The notes below the pieces were generated by a model. That model had not been told where the DNA came from, did not search any database, and saw only the letters and a list, made by a program, of their open reading frames with translations. Of a DNA stretch of 64,000 bases, positions 47,828 through 58,891 are shown piece by piece. Source of the DNA: Otatea glauca (lineage: Eukaryota; Streptophyta; Magnoliopsida; Poales; Poaceae); NCBI GenBank assembly GCA_036346275.1, contig CM070725.1, positions 34,472,104-34,536,103 on the forward strand. The letters run 5' to 3'. Position 1 is the first letter of the stretch, and every line of letters begins with the position of its first letter. Made by a program: the position numbers and the translations under genes.

Positions 47828-48755
47828 TGTTGGAAAAATGTGCAATATTTTTATTCCAGATTTTAAATTGAGGCAAAAGTAACAAAAGACTAGAGATGCA
47901 TAAAACAGCAGGTAACACATTATACTTCAGAATATGCTCAAGAATGTATAATAACGGAGTTGATTTATCACACGAATTACTTACAATTGGGCTTGTTGAA
48001 GAAAAGGAAGCAGCGCAGCGCAGACGTGGAAGTAGTCGACGTCGAGGAAGAAGCAGAGCGGTCGCGCTGATGCGCTGCCCAAAAACCTTATTGCCGCCCT
48101 CGTGCAGGTGAACTCTGCGGCAATAGTTCGGAGATACCGCTCACCCTCCTTCACGGTGCACGCCGAGGAGGAAGGCCAGCGCGGTTCAACAGCACAACAC
48201 AACAGTACAACACTTAGAGTTGAGGAGGAAGAATGGAGGAGGAATACTGTGTTTCTATCCTGGACGTCTCCAGGAGTTTATATACACTCGCACAAGAAAC
48301 TGACCTCATGATGTTAGTTAAATGCGGCAGTTACTAGTACTGACAACATAATGTCAATTAACTCACTAGTAACTGACTGCATAATGACACAGAATTCAAA
48401 TATATGTTTAAATCGCATTTAAACAGATTGAATGGAGAGATAAATGCAGGGTTCAGCAAAACCAAAAGGTGAATTCAAAGTGTCAGGATACACATTACGA
48501 CGCGGCACGGTCGCTCGTCGCAAGTCACAAGTCACGTGGATTTTCACGTGAAAATACGTGAATGTGCGCGCGTGCGTGTGTGTTTAGCCACTGTCCACCC
48601 TATACCATTCTCATGCCAAGTGTAATTAATCAAGAGGTGGCAAGGACTCCACCTTTTAAATTGCCTTTCCTCCACTTGGCTAGGCAATATGGTACTAAAC
48701 CATGCATGCTTTGGAATTAAAGGAAATGGGCCACCCAATAGGCCAATTTCTAACA
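47828..48755 (-). repeat. 3' LTR of element D
   Basis: This matches 53268-54197 nearly throughout. The minus strand carries GTATATAAACTCCTGGAG near 48270-48287, the likely TATA box. A 73-codon frame on the minus strand is present in both LTRs but has no family match. Confidence 0.93.
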
Positions 48756-48766
48756 ATCCCCCACCA
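48756..48766 (-). promoter_or_regulatory. Polypurine tract of element D
   Basis: The minus strand reads GGTGGGGGAT directly before the LTR start at 48755, as expected for plus-strand priming. Confidence 0.85.
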
Positions 48767-49309
48767 ATTCCAAAGCAAACATCAGAAAAGATAACAAAAA
48801 ACACTGTGCTGATGTGTTGTTAATATACTAGTCTTTTTGGTGTAAGTCCCGTACGGGTTGAACTTGCACCTAGATTTGCAAGATTCATCCTCTCACAACT
48901 GATGAATGGACTATGCCTTGAATTCATAGCTTTTCGTGATCAGACTTCACTTGAAAATCTCAACTGATACTAGGCTACCAATAAACCACGCCTAAATGGA
49001 GCGTTATATGGTTATGCTCCCTTATCTACTCATGAGCTTTCTAGAGAATGCCCCATCCTCGTGAACTGCGACCTCACAGTTAGGCTCAAGTAGGTGTATT
49101 CATTATAGGTATCCTATAGGCCAATACCTTTTTCCTTTGACACTAGAATACATTAAGGCTTTAAGCCAACCTTCCATACAGTCGAGAGTACTTTGTCTAT
49201 TAGGACATAGGTACAAATTTAATAATATGTACTCTCTTGTTACAACATCAACTTGATTTTTCCATTATCTAATTCACGGGATCTTCGATCAGGAAGATAT
49301 GGGTTACCA
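48767..49309 (-). other. 3' untranslated internal region of element D
   Basis: This lies between the end of RNase H coding and the polypurine tract. No ORF or motif of note was seen. Confidence 0.6.
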
Positions 49310-52300
49310 TTGTGGTGTAACTCAAGTGGGCCTCATACTTATGTCCATAGATGCAATGGAAATCGCCTTCCTTGCAAGTTCTTTTGTAAAAGGATCTGCC
49401 AGATTTTTCTCAGTACGAATATAATTCACAGCAATAACTCCGGAGTTTCTCAATTTTCTGACAGTTTTGAGCCTACGCTTCACATGTCTGGAGGACTTTA
49501 TGTTATCCTTAGTACTCATAACCTTAGTCAACACTGTTTGGTTATCGTAGTACATTAGGATTGGCGGTATTGGTTTCTCAACCAATGGCAAGTCCAACAT
49601 TAGCTCTCTAAGCCATTCAGCCTCAACAGTGGCTGTGTTGGTGCTACGAGTTCAGCTTCCATGGTTGACCTCGTCAATATGGTCTGTTTGCAAGACCTCT
49701 ATGAAACAGCAGCACCAGCTAAAGTAAAAATATAGCCACTTGTAGCTTTGATCTCATCCGCATCAGAGATCCAATTGGAATCACTATATCCTTCTAAAAC
49801 AGATGGATACCCAGTATAGTGTATTCCATAAGATGTTATGCCTCTCAAGTAGCGCAACACCCTTTCAAGTGCCTCCCAATGATCATCTCCTGGGTTAGAT
49901 GTAAACCGGCTTAATTTGCTCACAACAAATGAGATATCAGGTCTTGTGGCACCAGCTAGATACATAAGGGACCCAATAATTTGTGAATATCTCAATTGAT
50001 CTTTCCCTAACCCTTGATTTTTTCGAAGCTTAACACTCGGATCATAAGGTGTTGGGGAAATTTTGCAATTCTCAAAGCCGAATTGACTCAATATTTTCTC
50101 AGCATAATGGGATTGATGCAAAATGATCCCATCCTCATTCTTGATCAATTTTATAGTCAGAATAACATCTGCCTCTCCCAAGTCTTTCATATCAAAGCAT
50201 CGAGATAAGAAAGTTTTGACCTCGTCAATTACAGCAGTGTTTGTCCCAAATATAAGTATGTCATCAACATACAAACACAAAATAACACCTTGACCCCCAC
50301 CATAACGATAGTATACACACTTATCTGCCTCATTAACAGCAAAACCAGCAGATGTCAAAGTTTTATCAAACTTTTCGTGCCATTGCTTAGGTGCTTGCTT
50401 TAGGTCATACAAGGATTTTAATAATTTGCACACTTTATTTTCCTATCCAGTAATCACATAACCATCTGGTTGTTCCATATAAATTTCTTCCTCCAACTCT
50501 CCATTAAGGAAAGCTGTCTTTACATCCATTTGATGGACGTGTAGACCATGAGAAGCAACTAATGCAATGAGCACTCTAATGGTGGTTAATCTGGCAACAG
50601 GAGAATAAGTATCAAAATAATCCTCTCCTTTTTTCTGGGTATAACCCTTGGCCACAAGTCTTGCCTTGTACTTATCAACAGTACCATTAGGCCTCATCTT
50701 CTTTTTGAAGATCCACTTGCATCCAACAGGTTTGCACCCACTAGAAAGATCAGTGATCTTCCAAGTCCTGTTAGCCATGATGGAATCCATCTCGCTACGG
50801 ACCGCCTCTTTCCAATACTCAGCATCAGGAAGTGCATAAGCCTCTGAAAGAGATTTTGGCACATCATCCACGAGGTATACAATAAAGTCGTCGCCAAAGG
50901 TTTTCTCAACCCTTTGTCTCTTGCTCCTACGAGGAGCCTCTGTGACTGAATTGTTATCCTCCTCAGAAATATCTTCTACCGGTAGTGTATCACTTATTAG
51001 TTCAGAAATAGTGGTAGGTTCAACATTATTATTATTATCAGTTTGATTATTCTCAGTTTGTGAAGTACTACCGCTGGTCTCATAGGATAAATATCCTCAA
51101 AAAATGAAGCATCTCTGGACTTCATTATTGTGTTAGCAATAATCTCAGGAGTTTCTGATTTTACTACTAAAAATCTATAGGCCGTGCTATTATGTGCATA
51201 TCCTAGAAAAATTCAATCGACTGTTTTAGGTCCAAGCTTTCTCTTTTTCTGCAATAGTATATTGCCAAACACCCCCAAGTTCGCAGGAAATTAACATTGG
51301 GCTTTCTCTCCTTCCATCCCTCATACGGAGTAACCTCACACTTTTTAGTGATTACTCTGTTTAGGACAAAATTTGCTGTTAATATAGCTTCCCCCACCAC
51401 ATTTTAGGCATACCGACACTCTCCAACATGGCATTCACCAAGTCCGTTAGTGTTCGGTTTTTCCTCTCAACTACCCCATTTGATTGGGGAGAATATGGTG
51501 GTGTAACTTCATGGATTATACCATGCTCAGAACAGAACTGAGAGAATTCATGAGAGATATACTCTCCTCCACGATCAGACCTTAGTCTTTTAATTTTCTA
51601 TTCTAGTTGGTTCTCAACCTCGACCTTATAAATTTTGAAGTAGTTTAAAGCTTCATCCTTTGTTTTTAGCAAATACACATAACAAAAACGTGTTGCATCA
51701 TCTATAAAAGTTAGAAAATATCTTTTGCCTCCTTTTGTCAACAATCCATTCATCTCACACAGATCAGAATGGACAAGATCTAGTGTTGCCAAGTTCTTTT
51801 CTTCCTCTAATCCCTTAAAGGGTTTTCTAGGTTGCTTTGCTTGCACACAAGAATGGCACTTTGATCCTTTGACAATATCACATTTTGGAATTAATTGTAA
51901 TCTGGACATTCGAGCAATGCTATCAAAACCAATATGACAAAAACGAGAATGCCAAATATTGGCCTCACATTTATTCAAACCAGTTGCAATATTCATATTA
52001 TAACAAGACTCTAGAGTACTGAGGCGGAAAAAGCCTCCACTCTCATAGCCTTTACCAACAAAGTTCCCACACTTTGATACTACAACTTTATTTGACTCAA
52101 ACACTAGCTTATAACCATCCCTGCATAGGAGAGAACCACTAACGAGGTTCTTTTTTATTGTTGGCGCATGCTGCACGTTCTTCAAGTGGACAATCTTCCC
52201 TGAACTAAGCCTCAGATCCACCATGCCAACACCAAGAACAGAAGCATGCGACCCGTTCCCCATTAGGACAGAGGAAGCCCCGGTTGCCTGGTAAGAAGAA

Positions 52301-52494
52301 AATAAGGGAACATCGGAACACACGTGAACATTAGCACCAGTATGAACATACCAATCAGTGGATTGACATGCTGAAAACACAACAGGAGAATTACCATACC
52401 CTCCTGAAGTTGAGGCCTCGCCTATGGTCATGTTGGCATTTTTCTTGCCCAGTTCATTTGTCCTGTTTTTGCGATAGCGACAGTCTTTTGCCAT
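49310..52494 (-). pseudogene. Pol of element D (protease, integrase, RT, RNase H)
   Basis: In order on the minus strand, the zinc-knuckle tail HMAKDCRYRKN is followed by the protease STDWYVHTGANVHVC near 52340. Here the catalytic Asp of the family's DTGA is His. The integrase has IWHSRFCHIGF near 51940, HSDLCEMNG, FIDDATRFCYVYLL and a second-Asp region near 51560. The RT has WIFKKKMRPNGTVDKYKARL, MDVKTAFLNGELEEEIYMEQ and YVDD at 50260-50271. RNase H has GYSDSNWISDADE near 49780, and the C-terminal tail lies near 49400. TAG stops lie near 51598 and 50443 (the second probably from CAG), and the frame shifts near 51400-51200, 50900 and 49690-49600. The RT core looks good but the polyprotein is dead. 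Confidence 0.9.
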
Positions 52495-53228
52495 ATGACC
52501 GTCCTTTCGCTTTACTAAGCGGTGATGTTCTTCATGTCCCTTTTCTCAATTTTCTTCTTTTTAAAGCTAGTTGTCTTGTTTGGTTTATGGCCTTTGAAGT
52601 TCTTGCCATATGATTTCTTCTCAACGACATTGGCATTGTTCTGATTAGAGGTGCTTGGTGCATCTTTTGCTCTTGACTTTTCTTCCACATCAAGGGTTGC
52701 AATGAGATCCTCAATAGAAATCTCTTCCCTCTTGTGCTTTAAGCTAGTGGCAAAATCCTGCCAAGATGAGGAAAGTTTGGCAACAATGCCCACAGCCACA
52801 GACTTAGGAGGCAATGCACAACCCAAATGCGCAATCTCGCCAACTAGTAGTTGGAGGTCGTGTGCTTGTGCAACAATGGACTTAGCATCATCCATGCTAA
52901 AATCGAAAAATTGCTCACACACGTACAACCAGCGACCAGCTTCAGCTTTGGCATACTTTTGGTCAAGTGAATCCCACAACTCAGTGGCAGATGTGTAGTT
53001 CATATAGACATCATAGAGCTGATCTGCCAAAATAGTGAGAAGGCAGCCTAGTGCAGCGTTGTTCGCACTATCAAATTGCATGTTCTGGTCAACCGTAAAT
53101 GGATACTGTGGGTGGATTACCCACCACAGCCCCAATGACATTAGCCAAAACTTGGTCCTTATCTGCCATCTACGGAAGTTCACACCAGAAAACCTCTTAG
53201 GTTTCATTGCATCCGAAGCACCAGCCAT
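52495..53228 (-). pseudogene. Gag of element D
   Basis: The ATG at 53228 gives MAGASDAMKPKRFSGVNFRR, the usual N-terminus of Tork-type gag. An upstream in-frame extension exists but reads into the LTR and is not needed. The UBN2 core is visible: WWVIHPQ, SATELWDSLDQKYAKAEAGR, CEQFFDFSMDD, LQLLVGEIAHLGCALPPK, and SSSWQDFATSLKHKREEISI. A basic linker follows. The frame stops at 52515, and the first half of the zinc knuckle, expected as CX2C, reads without Cys residues (HHRLVKRKDGHMAKDC), so RNA binding by this copy is doubtful. The distance from LTR to ATG is only 39 bases. Confidence 0.85.
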
Positions 53229-53267
53229 TGCTGAATCACAAAAATATTCGCAATAAGGTTTCTGGAT

Positions 53268-54197
53268 TGTTGGAAAAATGTGCAATATTTTTATTCCAGA
53301 TTTTAAATTGAGGCAAAAGTAACAAAAGACTAGAGATGCATAAAACAGCAGGTAACACATTGTACTTCAGAATATGCTCAAGAATTGTATAATAACGGAA
53401 TTGATTTATCACACGAATTACTTACAATTGGGCTTGTTGAAGAAAAGGAAGCAGCGCAGCGCAGACGTGGAAGTAGTCGACGTCGAGGAAGAAGCAGAGC
53501 GGTCGCGCTGATGCGCTGCCCAGAAACCTTATTACCGCCCTCGTGCAGGTGAACTCTGCGGCAATGGTCCGGAGATACCGCTCACCCTCCTTCACGGTGC
53601 ACGCCGAGGAGGAAGGCCGGCACGGTTCAACAGCACAACACAACAGTACATCACTTAGAGTTGAGGAGGAAGAATGGAGGACGAATATTGTGTTTCTGTC
53701 CTGAACGTCTCCAGGAGTTTATATACACTCACACAAGAAACTGACCTCATGATGTCAGTTAAATGCGGCAGTTACTAGTAACTGACAACATAATGTCAAT
53801 TAACTCACTAGTAATTGACTGCATAATGACACATAATTCAAATATATGTTTAAATCGCATTTAAACAGATTGAATGGAGAGATAAATGCAGGGTTCAGCA
53901 AAACAAAAAGGTGAATTCAAAGTGTCAGGATACACATTACGACGCGGCGCGGTCGCTCGTTGCAAGTCACAAGTCACGCGAATTTTCACGCGAAAATACG
54001 CGAATGCGCGCGCGTGCGTGTGTATTTAGCCAGTGTCCACCCTATGCCATTCTCATGCCAAGTGTAATTAATCAAGAGGTGGCAAGGACTCCACCTTTTA
54101 AATTGCCTTTCCTCCACTTGGCTAGGCAATATGGTACTAAACCATGCATGCTTTGGAATTAAAGGAAATGGGCCACCCAATGGGCCAATTTCTAACA
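53268..54197 (-). repeat. 5' LTR of element D
   Basis: This 930-bp partner of 47828-48755 differs by scattered single bases and small indels. The minus strand has TATATAAACTCCTGGAG near 53708-53726. The target duplication TCTAG follows at 54198. Confidence 0.93.
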
Positions 54198-54202
54198 TCT
54201 AG

Positions 54203-54243
54203 AACCGTCTGTGTGTTCTAGATTGGAACCGTTCGTGAAGAGT
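54203..54243. mobile_element. Continuation of CACTA terminus E after element D
   Basis: AACCGTCTGT motifs continue the sequence broken at 47827, as shown by the TCTAG duplication on either side of D. Confidence 0.65.
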
Positions 54244-55009
54244 CAATACTACAGAAAAGCTTATCACAGACGGTTTGGAATCGTCATTACAGACGGTTTC
54301 CCGAACCGTCTGTAACCATGTGTCAGTGATGTTACGGCATATCACAGACGATTTAGAAACCGTCTGTGATAGAAGATATCACAGACTGTTTCAAACTAAA
54401 ACCGTCTGTGATATCAAAATGTCACAGATGGTTTTTAATTAAAAACAGTTTATGATGTTATGATATCACAGACAGTTTTAGTTTGAAACTGTCTGTTACA
54501 TCATTACATCACAATCGGTTTTTTAATAAAAAACCGTCTGTGATTTTATGATATCACATACGGTTTTAGTTTGAAAACGTCTGTTACATCATTACATCAC
54601 AGACCGTTTTTAATTAAAAACCGTCTGTGATAAGACTTCCAATAGACAACCATTTTTCTATTTATTGGCTAGCCTTAGGAAATGCTAGCCACGCCCTCTG
54701 GAAAAAGAACATTACAGAATAACTAAACTCACATTACAAACATTACAACCATTTCAGATTACAGGCATTACATCCATTTCATCAATCAACTCAGATTACA
54801 TCACAGCGCGAAGCAGATTACGTATAGATTAATATTGCACGGCACATCTCTTTTAGAAAAGAACTCAGATATATTAACCAAATGTAACTCAATACCATTA
54901 ACCAATTAATAGAATACACAACTACAATTTACAAATTCACAGCACATGTTTGACAATTAACCCAAATGGTAATTCAAAAAAAATACAACTCTTGAAGTTA
55001 TAAGGCAGC

Positions 55010-56000
55010 GTGGAACTCGCCTTTTTCATTTAAAACTCGACTGAGCAAGAAGGCACAAAGCTGTCCTCGAATTCGCTCCAGATCGGCATCTTCCAACGCA
55101 GTTGTTACCTGATTGGGCGTTTTCTTAGTGACAAGGAGTTCCATGTTGTGTCAAACGTAAAATCCATAACGGATATTTCCCTTTCCCTTTGGTGGCACTG
55201 CAAATATAGATTTGGTTAGTTCCAGAATCATTATTACATAGTTTATATAGGATTATTGTGTATAGCGGATACCGAAAACTTAAAATCGTGATTCAGCTTC
55301 GCCCTGTCCTTGCCAGAAGCCCCTCCATAAGCTTTGTACACTTTGAACGCCCTACGTGATTGCAAAAGGTTAGCCTCACCTATTCCAGGAGAAAGATACA
55401 CGTTGAACAACCAACATGACCATGTTATCTTTGGAGGAAACGTGATTAATTACCTGGTGATTAATTTTGTGATAGGTTTTAAGTTGTGACTGCCACTCTA
55501 TAAGGAATCAAGGTAAATAACCCGATTCGTCTATGGATGAATTACAATGAGAACCCATTGAAACCTACACAGGTATGTCGACATGGTCAATTAACAGAAC
55601 AGAGTTGCGAGCATAGTGCAAATCAAAGTAGCACTTACCCTGGGTTGTGGGGTAAAGGTATGAACTCTTTATCTTTTTGAGCCGCCAAGGCCTCTCCGAC
55701 ATATTTATCGACAAATACTAAATCTTTGTCCATTGTTTGCTTGGAGACTATGTGTGGGTCCAAGAAACCCACCGGTTGTTTGTTCTGTCTCACTTCACGG
55801 ATCATGTATCTAAATATACGAAAGCATTGAGTCATATATGTATGACTTTTATCGGTATTACACGAATGTAGACTGTGATTGCACACACTTACAATGTCTA
55901 GCATCTCAAAAGCGCGGCGTCGAGGGCGTCGAGGTTGAAGACGTCAAAAAGGTCCTTAAAGTCGGCTGTGAAGAATCCCCCCGATGACTCGTTGAATAGA
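55010..56000 (-). pseudogene. Ulp1-like (C48) protease part of the F gene
   Basis: The exon at 55904-55639 contains MIREVRQNKQPVGFLDPHIV and ends in PLPHNPG, followed by a good donor (GTAAGT at 55633-55638). A 74-bp GT-AG intron to 55565 joins in frame to FQWVLIVIHP, then VIYLDSL. Here C48 proteases have the catalytic His before Trp and the Asp in YLDS. The Asp is present but the His position reads Gln. The C-terminus VTKKTPNQVTTALEDADLER runs to a stop near 55008. Stops near 55530 and 55500 also interrupt it. Ulp1 enzymes cleave SUMO or its precursor, and Ulp1-like domains are known in plant CACTA and Mutator elements. This copy is probably inactive. Confidence 0.65.
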
Positions 56001-56050
56001 TGCTCAGGCTTGAAGCTGGCCGAGATACTCGTTATGCGTTCTTGCACTGG

Positions 56051-56638
56051 CTATTTAGCTTGATCCATGCACCAATTCTGCAATCTAACGCAAGCCATAG
56101 AAAGGTTCTTCATGCGCTCTTCTGTTACAAAAGGCTCTCCTAGCTGGTACACTCGGGCCAGCGGGGCAATCGGATAGTCCAATTTCTTCGTGATCTGCTT
56201 CGCTTTGCCCTTGACTTGCTTTCTGCTATAGAGAGTCTTCACGGGAGACGAGTGGGCACCGTCCCACTGAAAGTCCTTTGATGCAGGGGGCACGGGAGCT
56301 GATTTGGTGCCCTGCTGAGGTGCAGCAAATGACTCAGGCAGTTTGGGAAGCTCCGGTGATGGAGGACGGGCGTCCAGGGAGATGTCGCTGCTGGGCCACT
56401 GGATGAAAGTGCGAATGGCGTCCCCCAGTGTCACGATCTTGTCGTTTGGGGGCATCGGTAGCGAGACGGTCTTGAAATTATCATTTACATCGTCCACACT
56501 AACTTTCGTGAATCCCGGTGCCACAAGGGTGCCGTTCACCAGCGCCCCTTCAATAAACGGATATGCGACCCCCGAAGCAGCCAGAATAAGAATGGCACCA
56601 TGGACAAGTCTCACTTGGAAAGTGCACCGCGTGGCCAC
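56051..56638 (-). pseudogene. Central TNP1-like domain of the F gene
   Basis: A 195-codon open stretch contains FKTVSLPMPPNDKIVTLGDA, then RTFIQWPSSDISL. It ends with KNLSMACVRLQNWCMDQAK. The same blocks lie in decayed form in G (38398-38990). This domain is common in plant En/Spm-family proteins and lies between the transposase-family N-terminal part and the protease part. The Met at 56638 is unlikely to be the true start because coding continues upstream across an intron-like gap (56640-56900). Confidence 0.65.
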
Positions 56639-56904
56639 CTACATAACAATACACAATTAACTACTACGTTCAACAGCTATTTGTATGGAGCATTCAAGAC
56701 ATATATATAAGTACCTTGATGTCACAGACAGAAAATTTGCCATTTCATCTGTGGGAGTGGCGGACGCACAGCTGCTCTTTTTGGTAGTGGGGCTGATTTG
56801 CCCACATACATATGGGACTTGCGTAGGCTGATTATTGAGCCTTTCCTCGAGGCTTCTTATCTTATTGTTAAATTCTTCTCTTAGTCTTTCCTCAATATTT
56901 TGTA

Positions 56905-57928
56905 CTAGTCGTTCCTCTCGCTCTGCTTTGGTTCTCTTCCTACTCCAGTATTTGTCTGAGTCGTTTGGGAATCCCGACTTCTAGGGAACAAAAACCCCAT
57001 GCCTCGCATGCGACCAGGGTGTTCCATGTTTTCCAAGTCTGTGGAGAGTACATCTTTCTCCCTATCTGGCAAAAAAGTGCCCTCAGAAGATTGTGTACTC
57101 AACGCTATCTGCAAGATCCTGACAAGTTATTTCACTTACAAAATTATGGACTAATTACGTACAAAATTGGAAGTCCGATATCTTACCAGGCATTGGCAGA
57201 CTTCCTCGTCCGCGGGGTTTGTAAAGGAGACGGTGCCGGAAGACGTGGCACTTGACCTTGCTCTCAGCCAGTCTCTAGCGCGCTGGTCAACGATAGATGC
57301 AAATGGCACACAGGCGGCCTCCTCATCCTCCCTCTCCCATTGGTCCCTTTTCCCCGCGTACCTAGCAGTGCCAAGTTTGTGGGGTGGGTGCTCCTTGCCT
57401 GCAGAGCCTTGTGGGCTTCACTTTGATGCTCAAATTCGTCCATCGTCTTCGCCTCAACAAAACTTTGCCATACATCCTCAGCAATGAACCCATACTTAGA
57501 GAAGGGAGTCCTGTCCTTATTAACATATTCCTTGACAAGCGTGCTCTTGAAATTCTTCTATGCCTTTCCCACCACTAGCAGTGCATACTGTCGCACTGAG
57601 CTCACAAAGTCTTCTGGGATATCAAACGAAGATATAATTTATGTCACCAAGTTGTTGCGGCTCTCATCAGTCAGCGACTTCCAGGATGGACAGGTGATGG
57701 GGACCCATTCCCGTGCGACTATCCCGCACAATGTCCTAAATGCATTCACCACCTTTCTTTGTTCGGTGGGGGTCCATCATTTCGATCAACCGCCGTGATG
57801 GTATATCGTTCCGTGGGCCTTTTATTTGCTCCTGTTGGACCTCGAGGAGGTTTCCTTTTCGATGACTCATCACATCCTTGAGACGACGAATGAGGGGACA
57901 CCATCTTGCAATCTAGGCTGGTTGTCAT
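56905..57928 (-). pseudogene. N-terminal transposase-family part of the F gene
   Basis: ATG 57928 gives MTTSLDCKMVSPHSSSQG and a basic, Pro-rich start. After a frameshift near 57745 coding continues through SWKSLTDESRNNLV to FVSSVRQYALLVVGKA near 57570. Next comes the conserved block NFKSTLVKEYVNKDRTPFSK and EDVWQSFVEAKTMDEFEHQS, with THPHKLGTARYAG near 57360. A TAG follows VVGKA where G has Trp. The last part (57114-56905) matches G's MQIALSTESSQG segment. Two homologous copies in one window (F and G) support a real gene family carried by CACTA elements. Confidence 0.65.
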
Positions 57929-57960
57929 GGCTTAACAGGAAAGAAAAGTAATCAAACAAG

Positions 57961-58891
57961 GAAGGCTACCAATTGATGGCTGCTTTTATTTAAAGGGTAC
58001 AAAGGTAGTATATATATTAGACCCTTAAGTATATTCAAGAGTGGAGAAAACTGGTACAACTATCATTTGTACATCTTAGAACTTATTCGTGTGTCAAGCT
58101 TTAGAGTTGAGACTCAAACTCAAATTATGTTCCTACCCCTGCTGTAATAGGACACCTTGCTGATGGAGCATAAAGCATAGAGAAGATCGAAGATACAGAA
58201 GACATTCCAAGGCATGGTTTTCAATTTACAAGCATAGATAAGCTTTCTATGCTTTGTATACTAACTAGAGGATCCTTTAGGAGTCCCCACATTAATTCTA
58301 GAGGTAAAGTATAGAAATTACCACATTAATATCTAATATGTACTTTTTAAAAAGGCTTGTTTTTTATTTCTTCAATGCAAATGAGACCATGACTTACTGT
58401 TTAATGCATGGATGCAAAGGAGCCCAGTAGGAGAACCAAACACAGATAATAGGGGTGAGCATGTAATATGGTAAAGGTGGTACCTAATTGCAGCAGATCT
58501 GAACTTTTATTTAAAATGTACATGAGTTAAGTAGTGCTACATAGCATGATAGTATCTCTAGAAGGAAAGAAAGGATAATCTTCCAAACTCATTCAAGAGA
58601 AGAAGATGGACTTGTGGCTTTTATCAAAGAAGATATCATGTCAACAGAGCATTAGTTGTCCTTGGCCCATGGGTTTTCCTTTGCTGTGGACTGCCCGAAT
58701 GAACCTATTTCTGTATATGTATGAGTTACACAAGCTTGTGCTGTTTGGATAGATATTATGATAAGAGGGCCGATGATTGATTACTTACTATATCCTCTCC
58801 GCCAAAATGTGGAAAGAAATTTGATGAAAATGATTGTGCAGGATATCATATCAAGGATTATTGCGGTCTCACAGATAAATGGGAAGGCCAT
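57961..58891. other. No gene or element end recognised
   Basis: This AT-rich sequence lies between the start of the F gene and the end of LTR C3. It may hold the promoter side of F or the flank into which C3 was inserted. No TATA box stands out and no CACTA subterminal motif is visible. Confidence 0.4.

Larger units (their letters stand above)
47828..54197 (-). mobile_element. Element D: complete Tork-type Ty1-copia retrotransposon
   Basis: The 6370-bp element has 928- and 930-bp LTRs, with TCTAG duplicated at 47823-47827 and 54198-54202. In its own direction the LTR starts TGTTAGAAATTGG and ends TTTTCCAACA. Gag, protease, integrase, RT and RNase H follow in copia order, and a polypurine tract precedes the 3' LTR. 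The RNase H tail (KNLADPFTK) and gag type indicate the Tork clade. The LTRs look very similar by eye, so it is probably the youngest full retrotransposon here. It is inserted in CACTA subterminal repeats. Confidence 0.93.
54244..57960 (-). mobile_element. Element F: CACTA-like element carrying a transposase-family/Ulp1 gene
   Basis: The left end is probably CAATACTACAGAAAAGC at 54244 (a variant of CACTACTACA), followed by about 400 bases of ACAGACGGTTT / AAACCGTCTGTGAT repeats. The conserved TATTGGCTAGC at 54660-54670 is also found in E1 near 40340. The gene inside reads on the minus strand from 57928 to about 55010. No right terminus was recognised, so F may be truncated. There is no TNPD gene, so it would depend on a transposase in trans. 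Confidence 0.6.

Noticed and set aside
47981..48202. 73-codon frame present in both LTRs of D (also 53422-53643)
   Set aside because: Its presence in both LTRs follows from LTR identity and does not show selection. No motif was recognised.
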